A stretch of DNA of 64,000 nucleotides from Peromyscus leucopus (Eukaryota; Chordata; Mammalia; Rodentia; Cricetidae), in contig NC_051063.1 in NCBI RefSeq assembly GCF_004664715.2, forward strand, positions 145,231,319-145,295,318, read 5' to 3'. Under the pieces are notes generated by a model, which was not told the DNA's origin, searched no databases, and was given only the letters and a program-made list of their open reading frames with translations. Positions 50,820-62,736 of the stretch are shown piece by piece (the stretch's first letter is position 1; each line of letters begins with the position of its first letter). The position numbers and the translations under genes are program-made.

Positions 50820-51003
50820 AACTAATGATTGACATGGGAAGATGGGAAGGCTTAGTCCACTGTGGGTCTTGCCATGCCTGCACAAGTGGTTCAGGATTGT
50901 ATGAGAAAGCAAGATGAGCAAACTATGAGGAGTAAGCCAGCAAGCAGTGTTCCTCCATGGCGTCTGCTTCGGTTCCTGCCTTGACTTCCCTCAGTGTCGG
51001 AGT

Positions 51004-51332
51004 ATGTTTTTAGTTAGTTTTCGATTGCTGTGACAAAATACCACAACCAAGGCTGGCAGGCTTAAGGTTCAGGAGGGTGAGAGTTCACGCTGGAAGAGGA
51101 AAGGCATGGTGACAGGGACAGCTGAGAGCTCACATCTTGAGTTGCAAGTAGAAAACAGAGAAGGAGAAAGCACACTGGAAATGGCCATCTTTTGAAACCT
51201 CAAAAGCCCACCCTCAGTGACACAGCTCCTCCAATAAGGCCATGCCTCTTAACCCTTCCTAAAAAGTTCCAATTGGGGACCAAGTATTCAAACATATGAC
51301 CCTATGGAGGCCATTCTCATTCAAACCACCAT
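51004..51332 (-). mobile_element. MaLR solo LTR (ORR1/MT-like), antisense, nested, with 5-bp target duplication
   Basis: On the minus strand it begins ATGGTGGTTTGAATGAGAATGG and matches the block order of the LTR at 2449-2818. GGAGT flanks it at 50999-51003 and 51333-51337. The host repeat resumes exactly at the second copy. Confidence 0.75.
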
Positions 51333-51439
51333 GGAGTGTGACCTGGAAGTTGTAAGATGAAATAAACCTTTTCTTCTCCAAGTTGCTTTTGACCATGGTG
51401 TTTATCACAGAAATTAGAAATTCTAATTAAGACAACCGA

Positions 51440-52040
51440 TGTTTATTATTTTTTTCCAATGTTCATTATTTTGGCATCATTATTCCAAACAACTCTGATG
51501 TCCAACAGCAGAAGAATGTAGAAAGGCACAGTATCCACATGAATGAAATAGTCCCCATCAACAAGAAATTAAATGCTGGTGCCTGCTACAAGGTGGGCAT
51601 GGCTTGAAGACACTGTACTAAGTGAAACACACCAGTCACAAGAGGAAAAATTCCACGCCCCCCACTTCCATGATCATGGAGAGTAAAATCACAGAGGCGG
51701 AAGGTTGGTCAGAACTTATTGAGGATTGTGGGGACAGAGAAAGAGGGAGGGAGTTCTTGCTTAATAGGAAAGAGTCTCTGTCTGAGGAAAGATGAAAAGG
51801 TTTTTAAATAAACTGTGGTGATGGTAGATAACCCCACTCCTGAAACATGCTGCCTTTTATACTGAGTACCCAACTCTGGAGTAGTTGTCAGGTTGTAAAA
51901 TAGGACAAATGTTATCTTCTGATATTATGAAGAAATATTTGAGTTTTGTAGCACCCTAGTATTTATATGAGGTATTGAATGTGATGCTTAAAAATGGTTA
52001 AAATGTAAAATGTGAGTGATGTTAAGTATATTTTTACCAC
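51440..52040 (+). mobile_element. Ancient LINE-1 3' fragment
   Basis: CTGATGTCCAACAGCAGAAGAATG, ACACTGTACTAAGTGAAACACACCAGTCACAAGAGG and ATCACAGAGGCGGAAGG follow old L1 3' sequence in sense. Confidence 0.65.
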
Positions 52041-52100
52041 AGTAAAGAAATTGGAAAGCAGCTTCCTCCAACCCCTATTTCAGTAAGAGGACAGATTCTC

Positions 52101-52257
52101 GGCCAGGCGGTGGTGGCACACGCCTTTAATCCCAGCACTTGGGAGGCAGAGCCAGGCGGATCTCTGTGAGTTCGAGGCCAGCCTGGGCTACCAAGTGAGT
52201 TCCAGGAAAGGCACAAAGCTACACAGAGAAAACCTGTCTCGAAAAACTAAAAAAAAA
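52101..52257 (+). mobile_element. Young B1 SINE, cricetid type, 16-bp target duplication
   Basis: It starts GGCCAGGCGGTGGTGGCAC and has the 3' part GTGAGTTCCAGGAAAGGC...CTACACAGAGAAAACCTGTCTC, typical of hamster/vole/deer-mouse B1 copies. A perfect 16-bp duplication (AAGAGGACAGATTCTC) flanks it at 52085-52100 and 52258-52273. It is close to consensus. Confidence 0.93.
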
Positions 52258-52289
52258 AAGAGGACAGATTCTCATTAAAGGGAGCATGT

Positions 52290-52390
52290 GCACTGGAGGT
52301 GTACTTTAGGAGTAGAGCAGTCAGCTAGCACACAGAAGGCCCTGGGTTCGAGTTCCAGAACTTGGATGGAAAGAGAGGGACCTTAGGAAG
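52290..52390 (+). mobile_element. ID-like SINE
   Basis: GTACTTTAGGAGTAGAGCAGTCAGCTAGCACACAGAAGGCCCTGGGTTCGAGTTCC is a tRNA-derived ID-type head with a B-box. Confidence 0.65.
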
Positions 52391-52481
52391 CCTTATGAAG
52401 CAAAACAAAATCATAATGACCTGTTAACTCACCATGTAGTAACATGGATTGATGTGATAAGTTTTCTTTTTGCTGGCCACA

Positions 52482-52483
<2 letters not shown>

Positions 52484-52526
<43 letters not shown>
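52484..52526. repeat. (TG)n microsatellite
   Basis: About 21 TG units followed by CATGCATG. Confidence 0.97.
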
Positions 52527-52527
<1 letters not shown>

Positions 52528-52809
52528 ATGCATGTGCCTAAATATACAGAAGGTGGCACACTACAATAGCTTGTTTCACTCACTGTGTGCATAAAAGAAA
52601 GAATCCAACCTCACCCAGGACCCTCAGTTTGTGTTTACCCTATCAGCTGCTGTTGTATATGTAAAATGTTATCAATATTTTAGTCTTAAACATTCTATAG
52701 TGAACATCTTAATGCGTGTCTGCCATGAGCACTCGACTATTTCTTTAGGATGGATTTCACAAAGCAAAAATGGCTGGTCTGAAGATTATGGGTCTCAAGC
52801 AGAATCACA

Positions 52810-53035
52810 GGGCAGCTGGAGAGATGGAGCAATGGCTCTGCTGTTTATAGCACTTATTGCTCATGCATGGGACTGGGTTCAGGTCCCAGCACCCACACGG
52901 TGTCTCACAAGCATCTGTAGCATCAGTTCCATGGAATCTGGTGCTCTTTTGACCTGAGGAGGCTATATACACATATGATGCACATGCAGGTGGAACACTC
53001 AGACACACCAATAAATCCAAGATAAAAACAAAACA
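52810..53035 (+). mobile_element. B2 SINE
   Basis: GCAGCTGGAGAGATGGAGCAATGG head, CAGGTCCCAGCACCCACACGG body and a CCAATAAATCCAAGATAAAAAC tail. Confidence 0.9.
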
Positions 53036-53049
53036 TAACTTCTTTGTGC

Positions 53050-53185
53050 ATGCCCCTTAATTGCACCACTTAGGCAGAAGCAAGGGGATCTCTGTGAGTT
53101 TGAGACCAGCCTAGTCCACATGGTGATTTCTATGCTAGCCAGGGCTGGGCAGCAAACAAGATCCTCTCTCAAAAAAAGTAATTTA
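53050..53185 (+). mobile_element. B1-like SINE, 5' part diverged
   Basis: GGCAGAAGCAAGGGGATCTCTGTGAGTTTGAGACCAGCC is B1. The tail CCTCTCTCAAAAAAAG closes it. Confidence 0.8.
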
Positions 53186-53339
53186 GACTAAACACATAAT
53201 TTTTTTTAATACATAGGTACCACTAATTTGCCCTGCAGAAAACTCTGCCATTGGTATTTTCTACAGTTCAGTTTGAGAAGATTCCTGCAACCTCAGCAAC
53301 AGTGAGGATTCAGCTGTACAAAAGTCTCTTCAAATTCAA

Positions 53340-53575
53340 TGAGAGGAGCTGAGGACACAGCTCAGCTGGTGGCAGGCTTGCCTAGCATGCTCGAAGCCCT
53401 GGCTTCCATCCCCAACACCGCATACACCAGACATGGCATACATCTACAGTCTCAGCCCTCAGGAGGTGGAGGCAGGAGGATCAGGAGTTCAAGATCATAT
53501 TTGACTGCCAAGTGCGTTTGAGGCCAACCTGGGCTACCTGAGACTCTGTCTCCAAACAAACAAAACAAATTGATG
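53340..53575 (+). mobile_element. B4-type (ID-B1 chimera) SINE
   Basis: An ID-like head (GCTCAGCTGGTGGCAGGCTTGCCTAGCATGC) is followed by a B1-like body (CCCTCAGGAGGTGGAGGCAGGAGGATCAGGAGTTCAAG) and CTCTGTCTCCAAACAAAC. This is the fused structure of B4. Confidence 0.8.
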
Positions 53576-53824
53576 GGAAATTCTATAGAAACAGAATACT
53601 ATTGGACTGACTGGCACGGAAAGGAAATCAGATAATTTTTAAAAATTAATAAGAGATGAGGGAAAACTACTGTTTTATCACATCAGAATTTGGAACTAGC
53701 CTCTGACTCAGTTATCATGACAAAACCCCTCACATTTGTCCCCACATCCAGAGAGCTGGCCATGGCAGTTGTGTGTGCATCCATGGATATTTTGACTTCT
53801 CTGAGGTGAACATACCATGTCAAG

Positions 53825-53965
53825 GGGAGGTGAGATGGCTCGGCGAAGGCACTTGCCCGGAGACTTGAACTCACTTTCCAGGGACCCACATAGTAGAAGG
53901 CAAGAACAATCAATTCCACAGTTATCCTCTGACTGCTCCCACACACAATAATTAAATTTTTTTAA
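53825..53965 (+). mobile_element. B2-type SINE, shortened
   Basis: GGGGAGGTGAGATGGCTCGGCGAAGGCACTTGCC head and a CCTCTGACTGCTCCCACAC end, with a deletion between the head and body relative to full B2. Confidence 0.7.
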
Positions 53966-55042
53966 TTTTCAAAACATCACATTCAGGTGCAAAAGTTAGA
54001 AAGAACTAATGTTAAACATTTGCCTTTAAACAGTCTTCAGAAAACAATAGAGGGGTTGTACCCTTTGGAAAGCAAAAGGTTAAAATTTATGGAGATGCTG
54101 TGATAGTACTGGAGCCCTCTAGACATGAATGCCATGAATGGAGGGCTTCCTGATGTCCTAATGCTCAGTGGTGTAGGAGATAGCCATGGTAACAAGCAGT
54201 TTGGGGAAATTTTCTTTAAAGGTGAATAGACTTCATTTATATCTATTTTTTTTAAACTGCTGGTTAGCCTATCCCGTTCATTTATTGCATCTTTTTCTAA
54301 TTATCTTTTTTTTTTTGATGTGGTTGTTTTCAACAGTGAAATATCAGGAGAGCATTAGGTTGGGGCTGTGTTAAATAGAAACAAATTCACACATTTCTAA
54401 AACTCCTTTTTGCTGAGTAAGCAAGCACCAACCTCCACTCCTCTTGTGTATTCTTAGAACAAACTGTGTGTGCACACACAGACTGTCACACACAAACTCA
54501 CAACATCCATAAGAGAAGGAGGGGAAGAATGGCGTTTGATGAAAATGCTTGTTTCGTTTTCTCATCCAAGTGTGACTTACCTAATATTAGGTAACAACAG
54601 TATGGCCAGTGGCCATGATACATACCACCAGGTCAGGAGAGGGACGGGGTTCACTTGAATACCCGACACATCTTTGAGTGGTTTTGCTGCAGAACAGAGA
54701 GCCCAGGAAATGAGTAAGAGGAGCATCAGAGATGCCATGAGAGCGCCTCTCTCCTCCTTCTCCCTCACCCTGCATGCAGGGTACCTGTGCTTTGCACTCC
54801 AGTTGGCGTCTTGCTAAGGTGTGACTTGAAACTCCCAAACCACAAGGTGAGAAGTTTCAGCCGGCTTGAGGCTGAGGGGTCCATCCTCTCCTTTCCTTTT
54901 AACTGGGATTTTTACTATATTTATTAATAAACCAATTTTAAAACAATGTTCACTCCTTTGATGAAACCATGTTATCCTTTTATTCTTCACATAAGCCCTT
55001 TAAAATGCTTATCGTTCCCATAATGGATTTTTATACTACAAG

Positions 55043-55084
55043 CCACAATTTTACACATTTGATCCACAATTTTACACATTTCCC
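55043..55084 (+). repeat. Short tandem duplication, 21-bp unit, 2 copies
   Basis: CCACAATTTTACACATTTGAT is followed directly by a second copy that diverges only at its last few bases. Confidence 0.85.
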
Positions 55085-56550
55085 TACACTTGCATGTTCT
55101 GATTTTTTTTTTTTTTTTACTTTCCCGCAGACCCCCGATCTGTGCCTGACACTGTCACTTCTTCTCACTGTTTGGAATTTTCAAGATGACTTTAAAAGCA
55201 TTGCTGAATATAATTAAAAAAATAACTTTATTAAGATAAATCCTGAAAAGTAAATTTTTCTCAGTAGAATTTTTTCCCTAATCCCTGACCCCCAAAGAAC
55301 AAAATTTTATTACCATCCATACAATCAGAATTCTCTGTTTCCTTAAAGACCAGCCAAGCAACAACATCTTGCCATTTTCTTAATTTAGTTGGATTTATGG
55401 TGTGAACATGGATTCGATTCTTAGGATACAGAGGAATTTCTTTGACTTCTGGAGAAGGTGCTTGGCTCCTTCAATGAGTTTCGTGTGAGCCCTTCATTTT
55501 AGTTCTATATCCCCATTTCTGAACATTTGCCTTTTTTGAGCCCTGAGATTTATTTCCGTTCAAATAAATTTGTATAAATCTTTTGTCTCTTGCAGACAGT
55601 AAGCATTTGTTTGTTGTTTATTTAAACTGTTTCTCATTCTCTCTCGTGATTTTTAGAAATATCTCTCTCTCCGTTTACTTTTTCTCTTGCTGAGTGGCCA
55701 AAATTATTTTCGTAATGCTTTTCTGTGTTTCCTCCCGGTACCCCTGTCACAATTATTAATTATTATCACACCATTTGAGACACCCATTGCTGATTGCAGG
55801 AGTGGGCTAGAGGTCTCGGATAGTCGACACTTTATTCTTTCTGCTTTCCAAGAATTCCTGGAATACCTGTGAAGTAATCATTCCTCTTCCAGTGGTTTGT
55901 TAATTTTGTCCTCTTCTGGTCTCTTGCATAGAACAATCCAGTTCTGTCTTGAAACCCAAACCAGAGTGATGTCAGTTTTCTTAATTATATTATTCTGTGT
56001 TTTCCAAAACATTTCAACAAGCATGCCTTTTCATTTTAGTCAATCTTGTTCCTTTCTATTGAAGAAAAAAGACTCAAAACTCTATTTGTCATTCATGCCT
56101 GTTTATTTTCCAGAATGATTTTTTTAATCATATTTTTGAGTGTTTTTGTAGGGCTTGTGGAAAGCAGATCAGGTTTTTAAATTAGCTTGTGGAAAATACC
56201 TACTTTATACTCAGAGAGCCGACACTGGTTGCCCACCCTCTGAATACCCCTTTTTGTCATTTAGTATTCTCGGGGTTCTCTCACCTGCAGTTGGGGAGAT
56301 TTGGTTAGTACAGTGGAAACCACTGAGCTCACCGACACCACTTCCTCACGGGTTCTCTCTCGAGCTTACTGGCACTTCGTGGGTTTACCTGGACCACCGC
56401 ATGTTCCTGAATTCTTTTTGGTTGGAATTTTAAGTTTTTTCAAGTTCAAGCTAAATTAATAATTTGTATTTAAGATGTCTATTAAAATGATTTGTCTTTA
56501 ATATATCGCTTCTCTAGAATATTTTTTAAGCATTATCAGGGTGTCAAGAA

Positions 56551-56602
56551 CCTCCACACACATGATAAACTATATACCTCCACACACATGATAAACTATA
56601 TA
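56551..56602 (+). repeat. Perfect tandem duplication, 26-bp unit, 2 copies
   Basis: The unit beginning CCTCCACACACATGATAAAC is present twice with no mismatch. Confidence 0.95.
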
Positions 56603-56644
56603 AGCACTATAATCTGTGTATCTATCTGCTTCCTTCAAAATAAA

Positions 56645-56708
56645 AGACTTCAGAAATTACTGTTACACAGTGACAAAGACTTCTGAAATTACTGTTACAC
56701 AGTAACAG
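56645..56708 (+). repeat. Tandem duplication, 32-bp unit, 2 copies
   Basis: A unit beginning AGACTT(C)AGAAATTACTG is repeated at a 32-bp offset with a few mismatches, only 42 bp after the 26-bp duplication. Confidence 0.85.
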
Positions 56709-58529
56709 GATTTTTTTTTAAATCATGTTTTCTACTCAAGAAGAAAAAAATGTTTAACCAGGAAAAATAATTGAATTTCATAAAATACTTTAATTTTCTG
56801 TAATTATCATATAAATTTTGTTTCTGAACTTTAACATCCTGTATTTTATGTTTATTAAACTCAATGTGTTATAATTATAAACCTTACCTATTTCTGAACA
56901 ATTTTTCTAAAAGAAATCTCACCTGGAGAGAAATTTCCTTTTAATGCTACTGGTTTTGAGAACAGGACCATTTCTGCATGCTAGCATTAAACAAGAAATA
57001 TTTAACTTGAGCAGATTTCTTGCAATTTTAGTTTTTCAGTCTTAGAATATAGTTTTTATTTTTTAAAAAAATTGAAAAAAAAATTCAGAGACCTCACTGT
57101 GGCAAGAAAATCAGTTTCTTATCTTCAGTCTTACCTTCTCCCCAGCCACTGTGCATTTACAGCCTCGGGGTCTCCTTGTATCATTTAAAATTCTATGACT
57201 TTCACATAAGCATTCATTTCACTTAAATATCCAAAGGCATCACCACGGTAAACGGGCTATACAGAATCAAATAATTTTGGTCTTTCTGTTGATTTTAATT
57301 TTTTTTCTGCTTTGCAAAGGTTATTTTTCTCAGTGAGTTTGCCAGTAAGTTCAATTTTTTGTTTTGTTTTGTTTTCTCGGAGTGTCCTGCTTCAGGATCC
57401 TGTGGTCCTGTGAAGATTTCACCAGATCACTTGATTTACTGATGCGTGTATTTTTGCCCCCAGACTTCTGGCTTGATTCTTTATTTTGAATGTTATTTTT
57501 TGGTTTTAATTCTTTTATTTTTCTTACTAAGAAAAACATTCAAAACAATATTTTCTATAAATATATTTTTGTTCTAAATTGAAAACTTTGATAGCTAGTA
57601 TCTGTGGCTAATAAAATATATAAAAATTTAATCTATTTTAGATTGGTTTGTAGTGTATTTTAAGTTTCTGTAACCAAACAACAGAACCTTTGTTTCATTT
57701 CTATTTAGAATAAAACATTAACTTTTTTTTTTCAGTGTGGTTCTGTAAGATATTCAATGCAGTCCTGGTCTTTTTCCCTTAGTAAAGTACATCCTAATTT
57801 TCTTTTCTGCGAAATTTTCCATATTTTATGTTTTCCCTTTAGGTCCTCTTCATCAAATTGCTCACACTCCTTTCTTGACTGTTCTTTGCTGGTTTATAAA
57901 TTCTTATTTTCTTTCCCCCCTAATTTATCTAATGTTTCACAGTGAGATTTGTAGACTGTGGAGATCATAACATTTGATGGACATTTTTTTAAATCAACTA
58001 TTTCTTCTATTCCCACATTTACTCCTGTTTCCTTTTAAATAGACTGTTCTTGGGTTTTTGTTTTCCTGAATGGAAACAGTTTTACCATGGGAAAATTTAC
58101 TCCATTGAGACTATCTTTCATTGAGACCACCGTGGTCTTGTTACATTTTTGCCTTTCTGCTCATTTGTTCTGTTTCTTTTGTTCTTGTTGTTTCTTCATT
58201 TGGGAAAATGTCATATTTAAGCGCCTTTATTTATCAGCAGAGATACAAAGCAGATATTTTGTTACTAGGAAGTGAGAACTGTTAGCGGAATCTGACACAG
58301 AATTCTCCTCATATAACTCGCTACTTTTTTGCCGTTTCCTCCTTCCTTCCTCACTGCAGCTCCTCTGTCTGAGACAAATCATTTTTTAAAAAAAAAATCA
58401 TTTTTGGACTTCTCTAACCCTGGTGCTGCGTATCAGCTGCTGGGAGCCTGGAAATGCTATTTGGAGGTAAAATATGTGACTAGGAGTTTCCTTTAAGGAA
58501 TCCTGCTACTAAATCGAGTAGATATAACC

Positions 58530-58552
58530 CCCCCCCCCCGCCCGCCCCCACT
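58530..58552. repeat. C-rich tract
   Basis: A run of about ten C followed by CGCCCGCCCCC. Confidence 0.85.
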
Positions 58553-58699
58553 CCTCTTCCCTCCTCTCAGCTCCTATCTTGGCTCTCTTTTTCTTTTTAG
58601 AAAGGTTTAGAGTATTTTTCTTGCCCCTTAGAAATGTTGTAATCTCGGTTGCTGCATTTGGTCTCATCTTAACCTAAAAAAAAAAACCCAAAAACCAAA

Positions 58700-59350
58700 A
58701 ACCAGAAAGCCACCAGCTTCGACTACACTTTAAATAAAGGTGTGAGGAGAGAGAGCAATGCCATCTTGCTGGTGCCCACACAGTCATTCCCCAGCAGAAC
58801 GCCATCCTCGGTCCTTTCTCTACTCTCACCTGGGAGATCTTAGTTCCTAGCTGGCTGACTTTCTGTGGCTGTCAGATGCCGTGGGCCCTTGCTGGGAGGA
58901 GTGTGGAGATTAGAAATCAAATATAGCTCTGCCACCCACTGCAGTCTCTTCCCCTAAAACCCGAGGCACTCTCAACGCCACGCTGGAGTAGTCAAAGAGG
59001 TCGACCTCTAGTGACAGCTCCTTTATCCCGGATTCATTTATTTATACATCCATTGATCTAATTCGCCCTTTATTTATAGCTGGTCTGTTATGTAACTGCC
59101 CCACACAGCCGAGGCTCTTTTTTTGGCATGAGATGTGAAACACTTTAAACACCTATGAAGTCAACAGTGCGCTGGCCACTGTCCGTCCTGGTCTCGGAGG
59201 CTAGTCGCGGCTGTAGAGACATCGGGATCCATAGCGGCTGCTGCCAATTGACCCGGTTGCCAGCTCTTGCTTGTTTCCTTGGCAAAGTGAAGCTTTAAAC
59301 TTTTTTCTTCCCATGTTATTCGTGGTGAGTTTAATTCTTGTTTATTGCAC
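58700..59350. promoter_or_regulatory. Repeat-free stretch with candidate enhancer motifs
   Basis: This stretch is free of recognisable repeats and of more balanced composition than its AT-rich neighbour. TTATTTATAG at 59070-59079 matches the MEF2 consensus YTAWWWWTAR. A CAGCTG E-box lies just before it, at 58434-58439. Enhancer function is a guess from composition and motifs only. Confidence 0.3.
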
Positions 59351-60002
59351 AGTTGAATTTCTAATTTCTCCTTTGTGTGACTGATTCATACCTCAGGTAC
59401 TGTCTTTAACTACTTATCACTATTCTCAAGTCCCATCTAAAGCAAGCGTTACATCTTCAGCTCTTAATAGCCCAACAGAGTCCATAGCTTTCTGTGTCAT
59501 CCCTCTTGATCTGAAAATGAAAGACATCTACACTGGTTCTGATTTCTCTGGTCCCTTCCAGAAGGGGCAGGGCTTTCATGCTATTAATGGTGTGCACCAA
59601 AAGGCTAGACTTAACTTTTCATCTGTATTTCCTTCCTTCCTTTCCCATAGGGCTCATTTATTTCTCTAGAATGTTTCAATGCATTCACTAAAACATCTCT
59701 AGATTTCAGATATTTTATTTAATTAATATCCAGATGGTCTTAACAGAGAAGAATCACCCTGCAGAACCTGGTTTCCCCAAGAGGACCTGGGACATACAGG
59801 TCCATACGTGGAACAGCACACAGAGCCACCACTTCAGGAGACCTTGTTGACAGAGCACAGCCCCACATGCCTGATCACCAGAAAGAGAGGCGGCAAGAAG
59901 AACCTGCTTCGTCCTCTCTGTCCTAGACTCTGTCCCTTTTGTTCCTCGGTGTCTTCTGAGTTCTGGGGTATAAGCTTTTATTATAAACAACATAAAGATA
60001 CC

Positions 60003-60105
60003 AGGCTGGGGGTGAGCCTTGGTGGTAACACACGGGCTTCACATACACTGGGTTCCATTCCTAGCACTACAGGAAACAACAACAAACAGACAACAGATGA
60101 TAGGT
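60003..60105 (+). mobile_element. ID-like SINE
   Basis: GGCTGGGGGTGAGCCTTGGTGGTAACACACGGGCTTCACATACACTGGGTTCCATTCC is an ID head, followed by an A/C-rich tail. Confidence 0.7.
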
Positions 60106-60954
60106 GAATAAATAAATGTCTCGACATTCTCCACCTACCTGTGTATAGAATTCCCTTTTTCCCAAAGATTACTAGAACTTGCTAGTATAACTGTCTTTTT
60201 CGTAGGAAGAAAAGCCGATAACTTTGAACAACAAAGAGGTGTTCTTAAGCAGAGACTCAGAATGGTTCTCATTACGGCCCTCACTGCCACCCAAGCTCTT
60301 TCCCTCACCAGTTTGCTTCTGTAGTTCTGAACCTCTTTCTAGGAGCCCAAACCAGCTCGCACAAGGCCCGGGAAAGAATTCATTCACAGGAGACCCCGGC
60401 CGGCCTCGGAGTCCCCACAAACCGGAGTCATAGCTGGGCATGTTTGCCTTTCAAAAGCCTGAGATAAACAAGCTGGGCACTGTCAGGAGAGCCAGAGCGT
60501 CTCCCATTCTTGTAAACACCACCAGTCACCTTGGGAAAGAAAGGAAGCCGGTCCCCTTCAGGAGAAGCATAATTGATCATTTGTGGTTGGCCGCAGTACA
60601 TGGTGTGAGCATGGGCTAGGAACAGGAAGCTGGATGCCACTGCCAAATGCCGTGTGTCCCTGCAATAAATGGTGTTACTACTGCAAAGCTGGGCGAGCAG
60701 GACATTCTGCCTTCCTCTTCTTTTAAAGGGAGAATCTGTAAACAGTGCCTGGGCAGCATTTACAGAGCCATTCACTCCCATAAACGTCTCCCCTGACAAT
60801 CTGAGCATGAGCAACCTCAGTATTTCCCATCACCAACTTCAAAGGGGACATTTGTAAAGTGCTGGCCCTTCCTAGGGTGAAAACCAGGTTGCTAGCTAAG
60901 GAACTAGGGTGTGTAACATACCATTCAAACAAACCCTCTCCCCAAGATGGGGGT

Positions 60955-61093
60955 GGGGAAGAAAAAAAGGAAGAGGAAGGAGAAGGAAGAATAGAGGGAA
61001 TGCGAAGAGAAGGGAGGAAAAAAGGAGGGGAGGAAAGCAGGGAGGGAGGAGGGAAGGGAAGGAGGAAGAAAGAAAAGGAGGAAGGAAAGAAGG
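60955..61093. repeat. GGAA/GGGA purine-rich tract
   Basis: Nearly pure A/G with three short interruptions. Confidence 0.92.
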
Positions 61094-61234
61094 TATTTTT
61101 CCCAAGTGGGCAGCCTCCTTTTGCCTTTTGAGAAAGGTCTTTCTTAGTAAGCAAGTTTAGAAGCACCAGACATTATTGTCCCCTTGTAGATACATAAATG
61201 TCCAATATTAATTCCATAAATTTGCATTGAGCTA

Positions 61235-61500
61235 CATCAGGAACCCAGTCATAGTCAGTGGTTAGAAGCACAAGGACCTGAGTTCTACTCCCAGAATCCA
61301 CCTAAAAGATCTGGCCATTGTGGTGCAATTGTAATCGCAGATCTGGGGAAACAGGGACAAGTGGTTCTCTGATGCTCACTGGCCAGCCGGGCTAGTGTAA
61401 CTGGAGAGCTCCGGGCCAGTGAGAGACCCTGTCTCAAAACACAAGGGGGACAGTTTCTGAGGAAGGGTACTCAAGGTCAACCTCTGATCTCCACATGCAC
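61235..61500 (+). mobile_element. B3/RSINE-like SINE
   Basis: AGTGGTTAGAAGCACAAGGACCTGAGTTCTACTCCC is a B2-like head. CCAGCCGGGCTAGTGTAACTGGAGAGCTCCGGGCCAGTGAGAGACCCTGTCTCAAAA and ACCTCTGATCTCCACATGCAC form the B3-type 3' part. Confidence 0.72.
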
Positions 61501-62404
61501 ACACATGCACATACACCTGTGCATACGTGGGCACATACATGCCCACACACACCCAAAAAAAGTGCAAGTGGTGATAGCAATACAGGTTGTTAGATGATGC
61601 TGGTAAGGATGTCCAGGCACTCTCCTGCTTGGCTAGGGAGTGGATACGACAGACAGTGAGCTTTGCAGAGCTGACAGTCTAATGGGACAAGGCAAGCAAT
61701 AGACATGTAAATGATTGAGTGACTTGGCACTTTCTCCGAGATATCCCCAGCCTAGTAGAGCAGATCCGTATCCTGGGCCACTCTGGAGTGCCAAGCAAAT
61801 GGTTAGCCAGAGCTGTGAGCCCAGCAGAAGATAGGGTGACAGGAGGAAATGAAATTGCAGTCATAGCAAAGCCCTCTCTGGCTGCGTGGAGGATTCCTTA
61901 CGGCTGAAATGTCCTTGTGCCTGTCCTAGCTGATGGACTCCTTCCAAGGCTGGAGAGGGAGACTGTCACCTCCCTTCAAAGATAAAAACCTCGAAGCTCC
62001 TGCTTGCTCAAGGTTCCTCAGGGACTCAGGGTCTGAACTTGAACTCAGGGCCTCCCTTCACCTGGTCTTTTTCCACTGCACTCATCGGAAGAGGAAGAGA
62101 AGTAAGGTCCCAAGTGTTTCTTCTCCAGTCTCCAGAACCAAGTCCACACAAGAAAGAAAACCCTTCTTCAATGTCTTCAGCCACATGTTGGTGGACAGCA
62201 GAGGATGCTCATGAGTTGCCACATTCTGCATATGGTGGCCCTTCATAGTAGGAGGCTAGGGAGATGGGAACCGAGACACCCTGAGTGGACTCTGACTCTG
62301 ATGGACTCAGGACAAATCCATAGCCATGCCCTTGGAAGGGTAATAGGGACTTTGCACCACTTTCTCAAAATGCCATGAGCAGCTGGGGTAGAGTGGGCGG
62401 GGGG

Positions 62405-62500
62405 GGGGGCACATGCCTGGATTCCTAGCACTGAGGAAGCTGAAGAAAAACCATAAGTTGGAGGTCAGTCTTGGCTACATAGTGAGACCTTAACTCACCA
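62405..62500 (+). mobile_element. B1-like SINE fragment
   Basis: GCACATGCCTGGATTCCTAGCACTGAGGAAGC to TTGGCTACATAGTGAGACC follows the B1 monomer. It leads straight into (CA)n. Confidence 0.65.
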
Positions 62501-62503
62501 CAC

Positions 62504-62504
62504 A

Positions 62505-62559
<55 letters not shown>

Positions 62560-62691
62560 ACGCACACGCACACTCATGCACGTATGCACACATACACTCA
62601 CATACATACACACACACTCATGCACACACACACTCATGCATGTATGCAACATACACTCACACACACACTCATACACACATACTCATGCATG

Positions 62692-62733
<42 letters not shown>
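62504..62733. repeat. Compound (CA)n/(CGCA)n microsatellite
   Basis: Pure CA, then CACACG units, then CATGCA/CATACA variants, then pure CA again. Confidence 0.96.

Positions 62734-62736
<3 letters not shown>

Larger units (their letters stand above)
49910..51434 (+). mobile_element. Interrupted LTR-like rodent repeat (host of nested insertions)
   Basis: It starts TGTCTTGGTTGG and ends CTAATTAAGACA, so the termini TGTCTT and AAGACA are inverted repeats. Three host parts can be followed: 49910 to about 50027, about 50819-51003 and 51333-51434. The last part contains AGATGAAATAAACC, a poly(A)-signal region. This is a common rodent repeat whose family name I cannot give with confidence. Confidence 0.6.
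54000..58650. other. AT-rich unassigned stretch
   Basis: T-rich on the plus strand, with many short poly-T runs. Parts may be very old LINE sequence, but I cannot follow any element with confidence. No long coding frame resembles a known protein. Confidence 0.5.
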
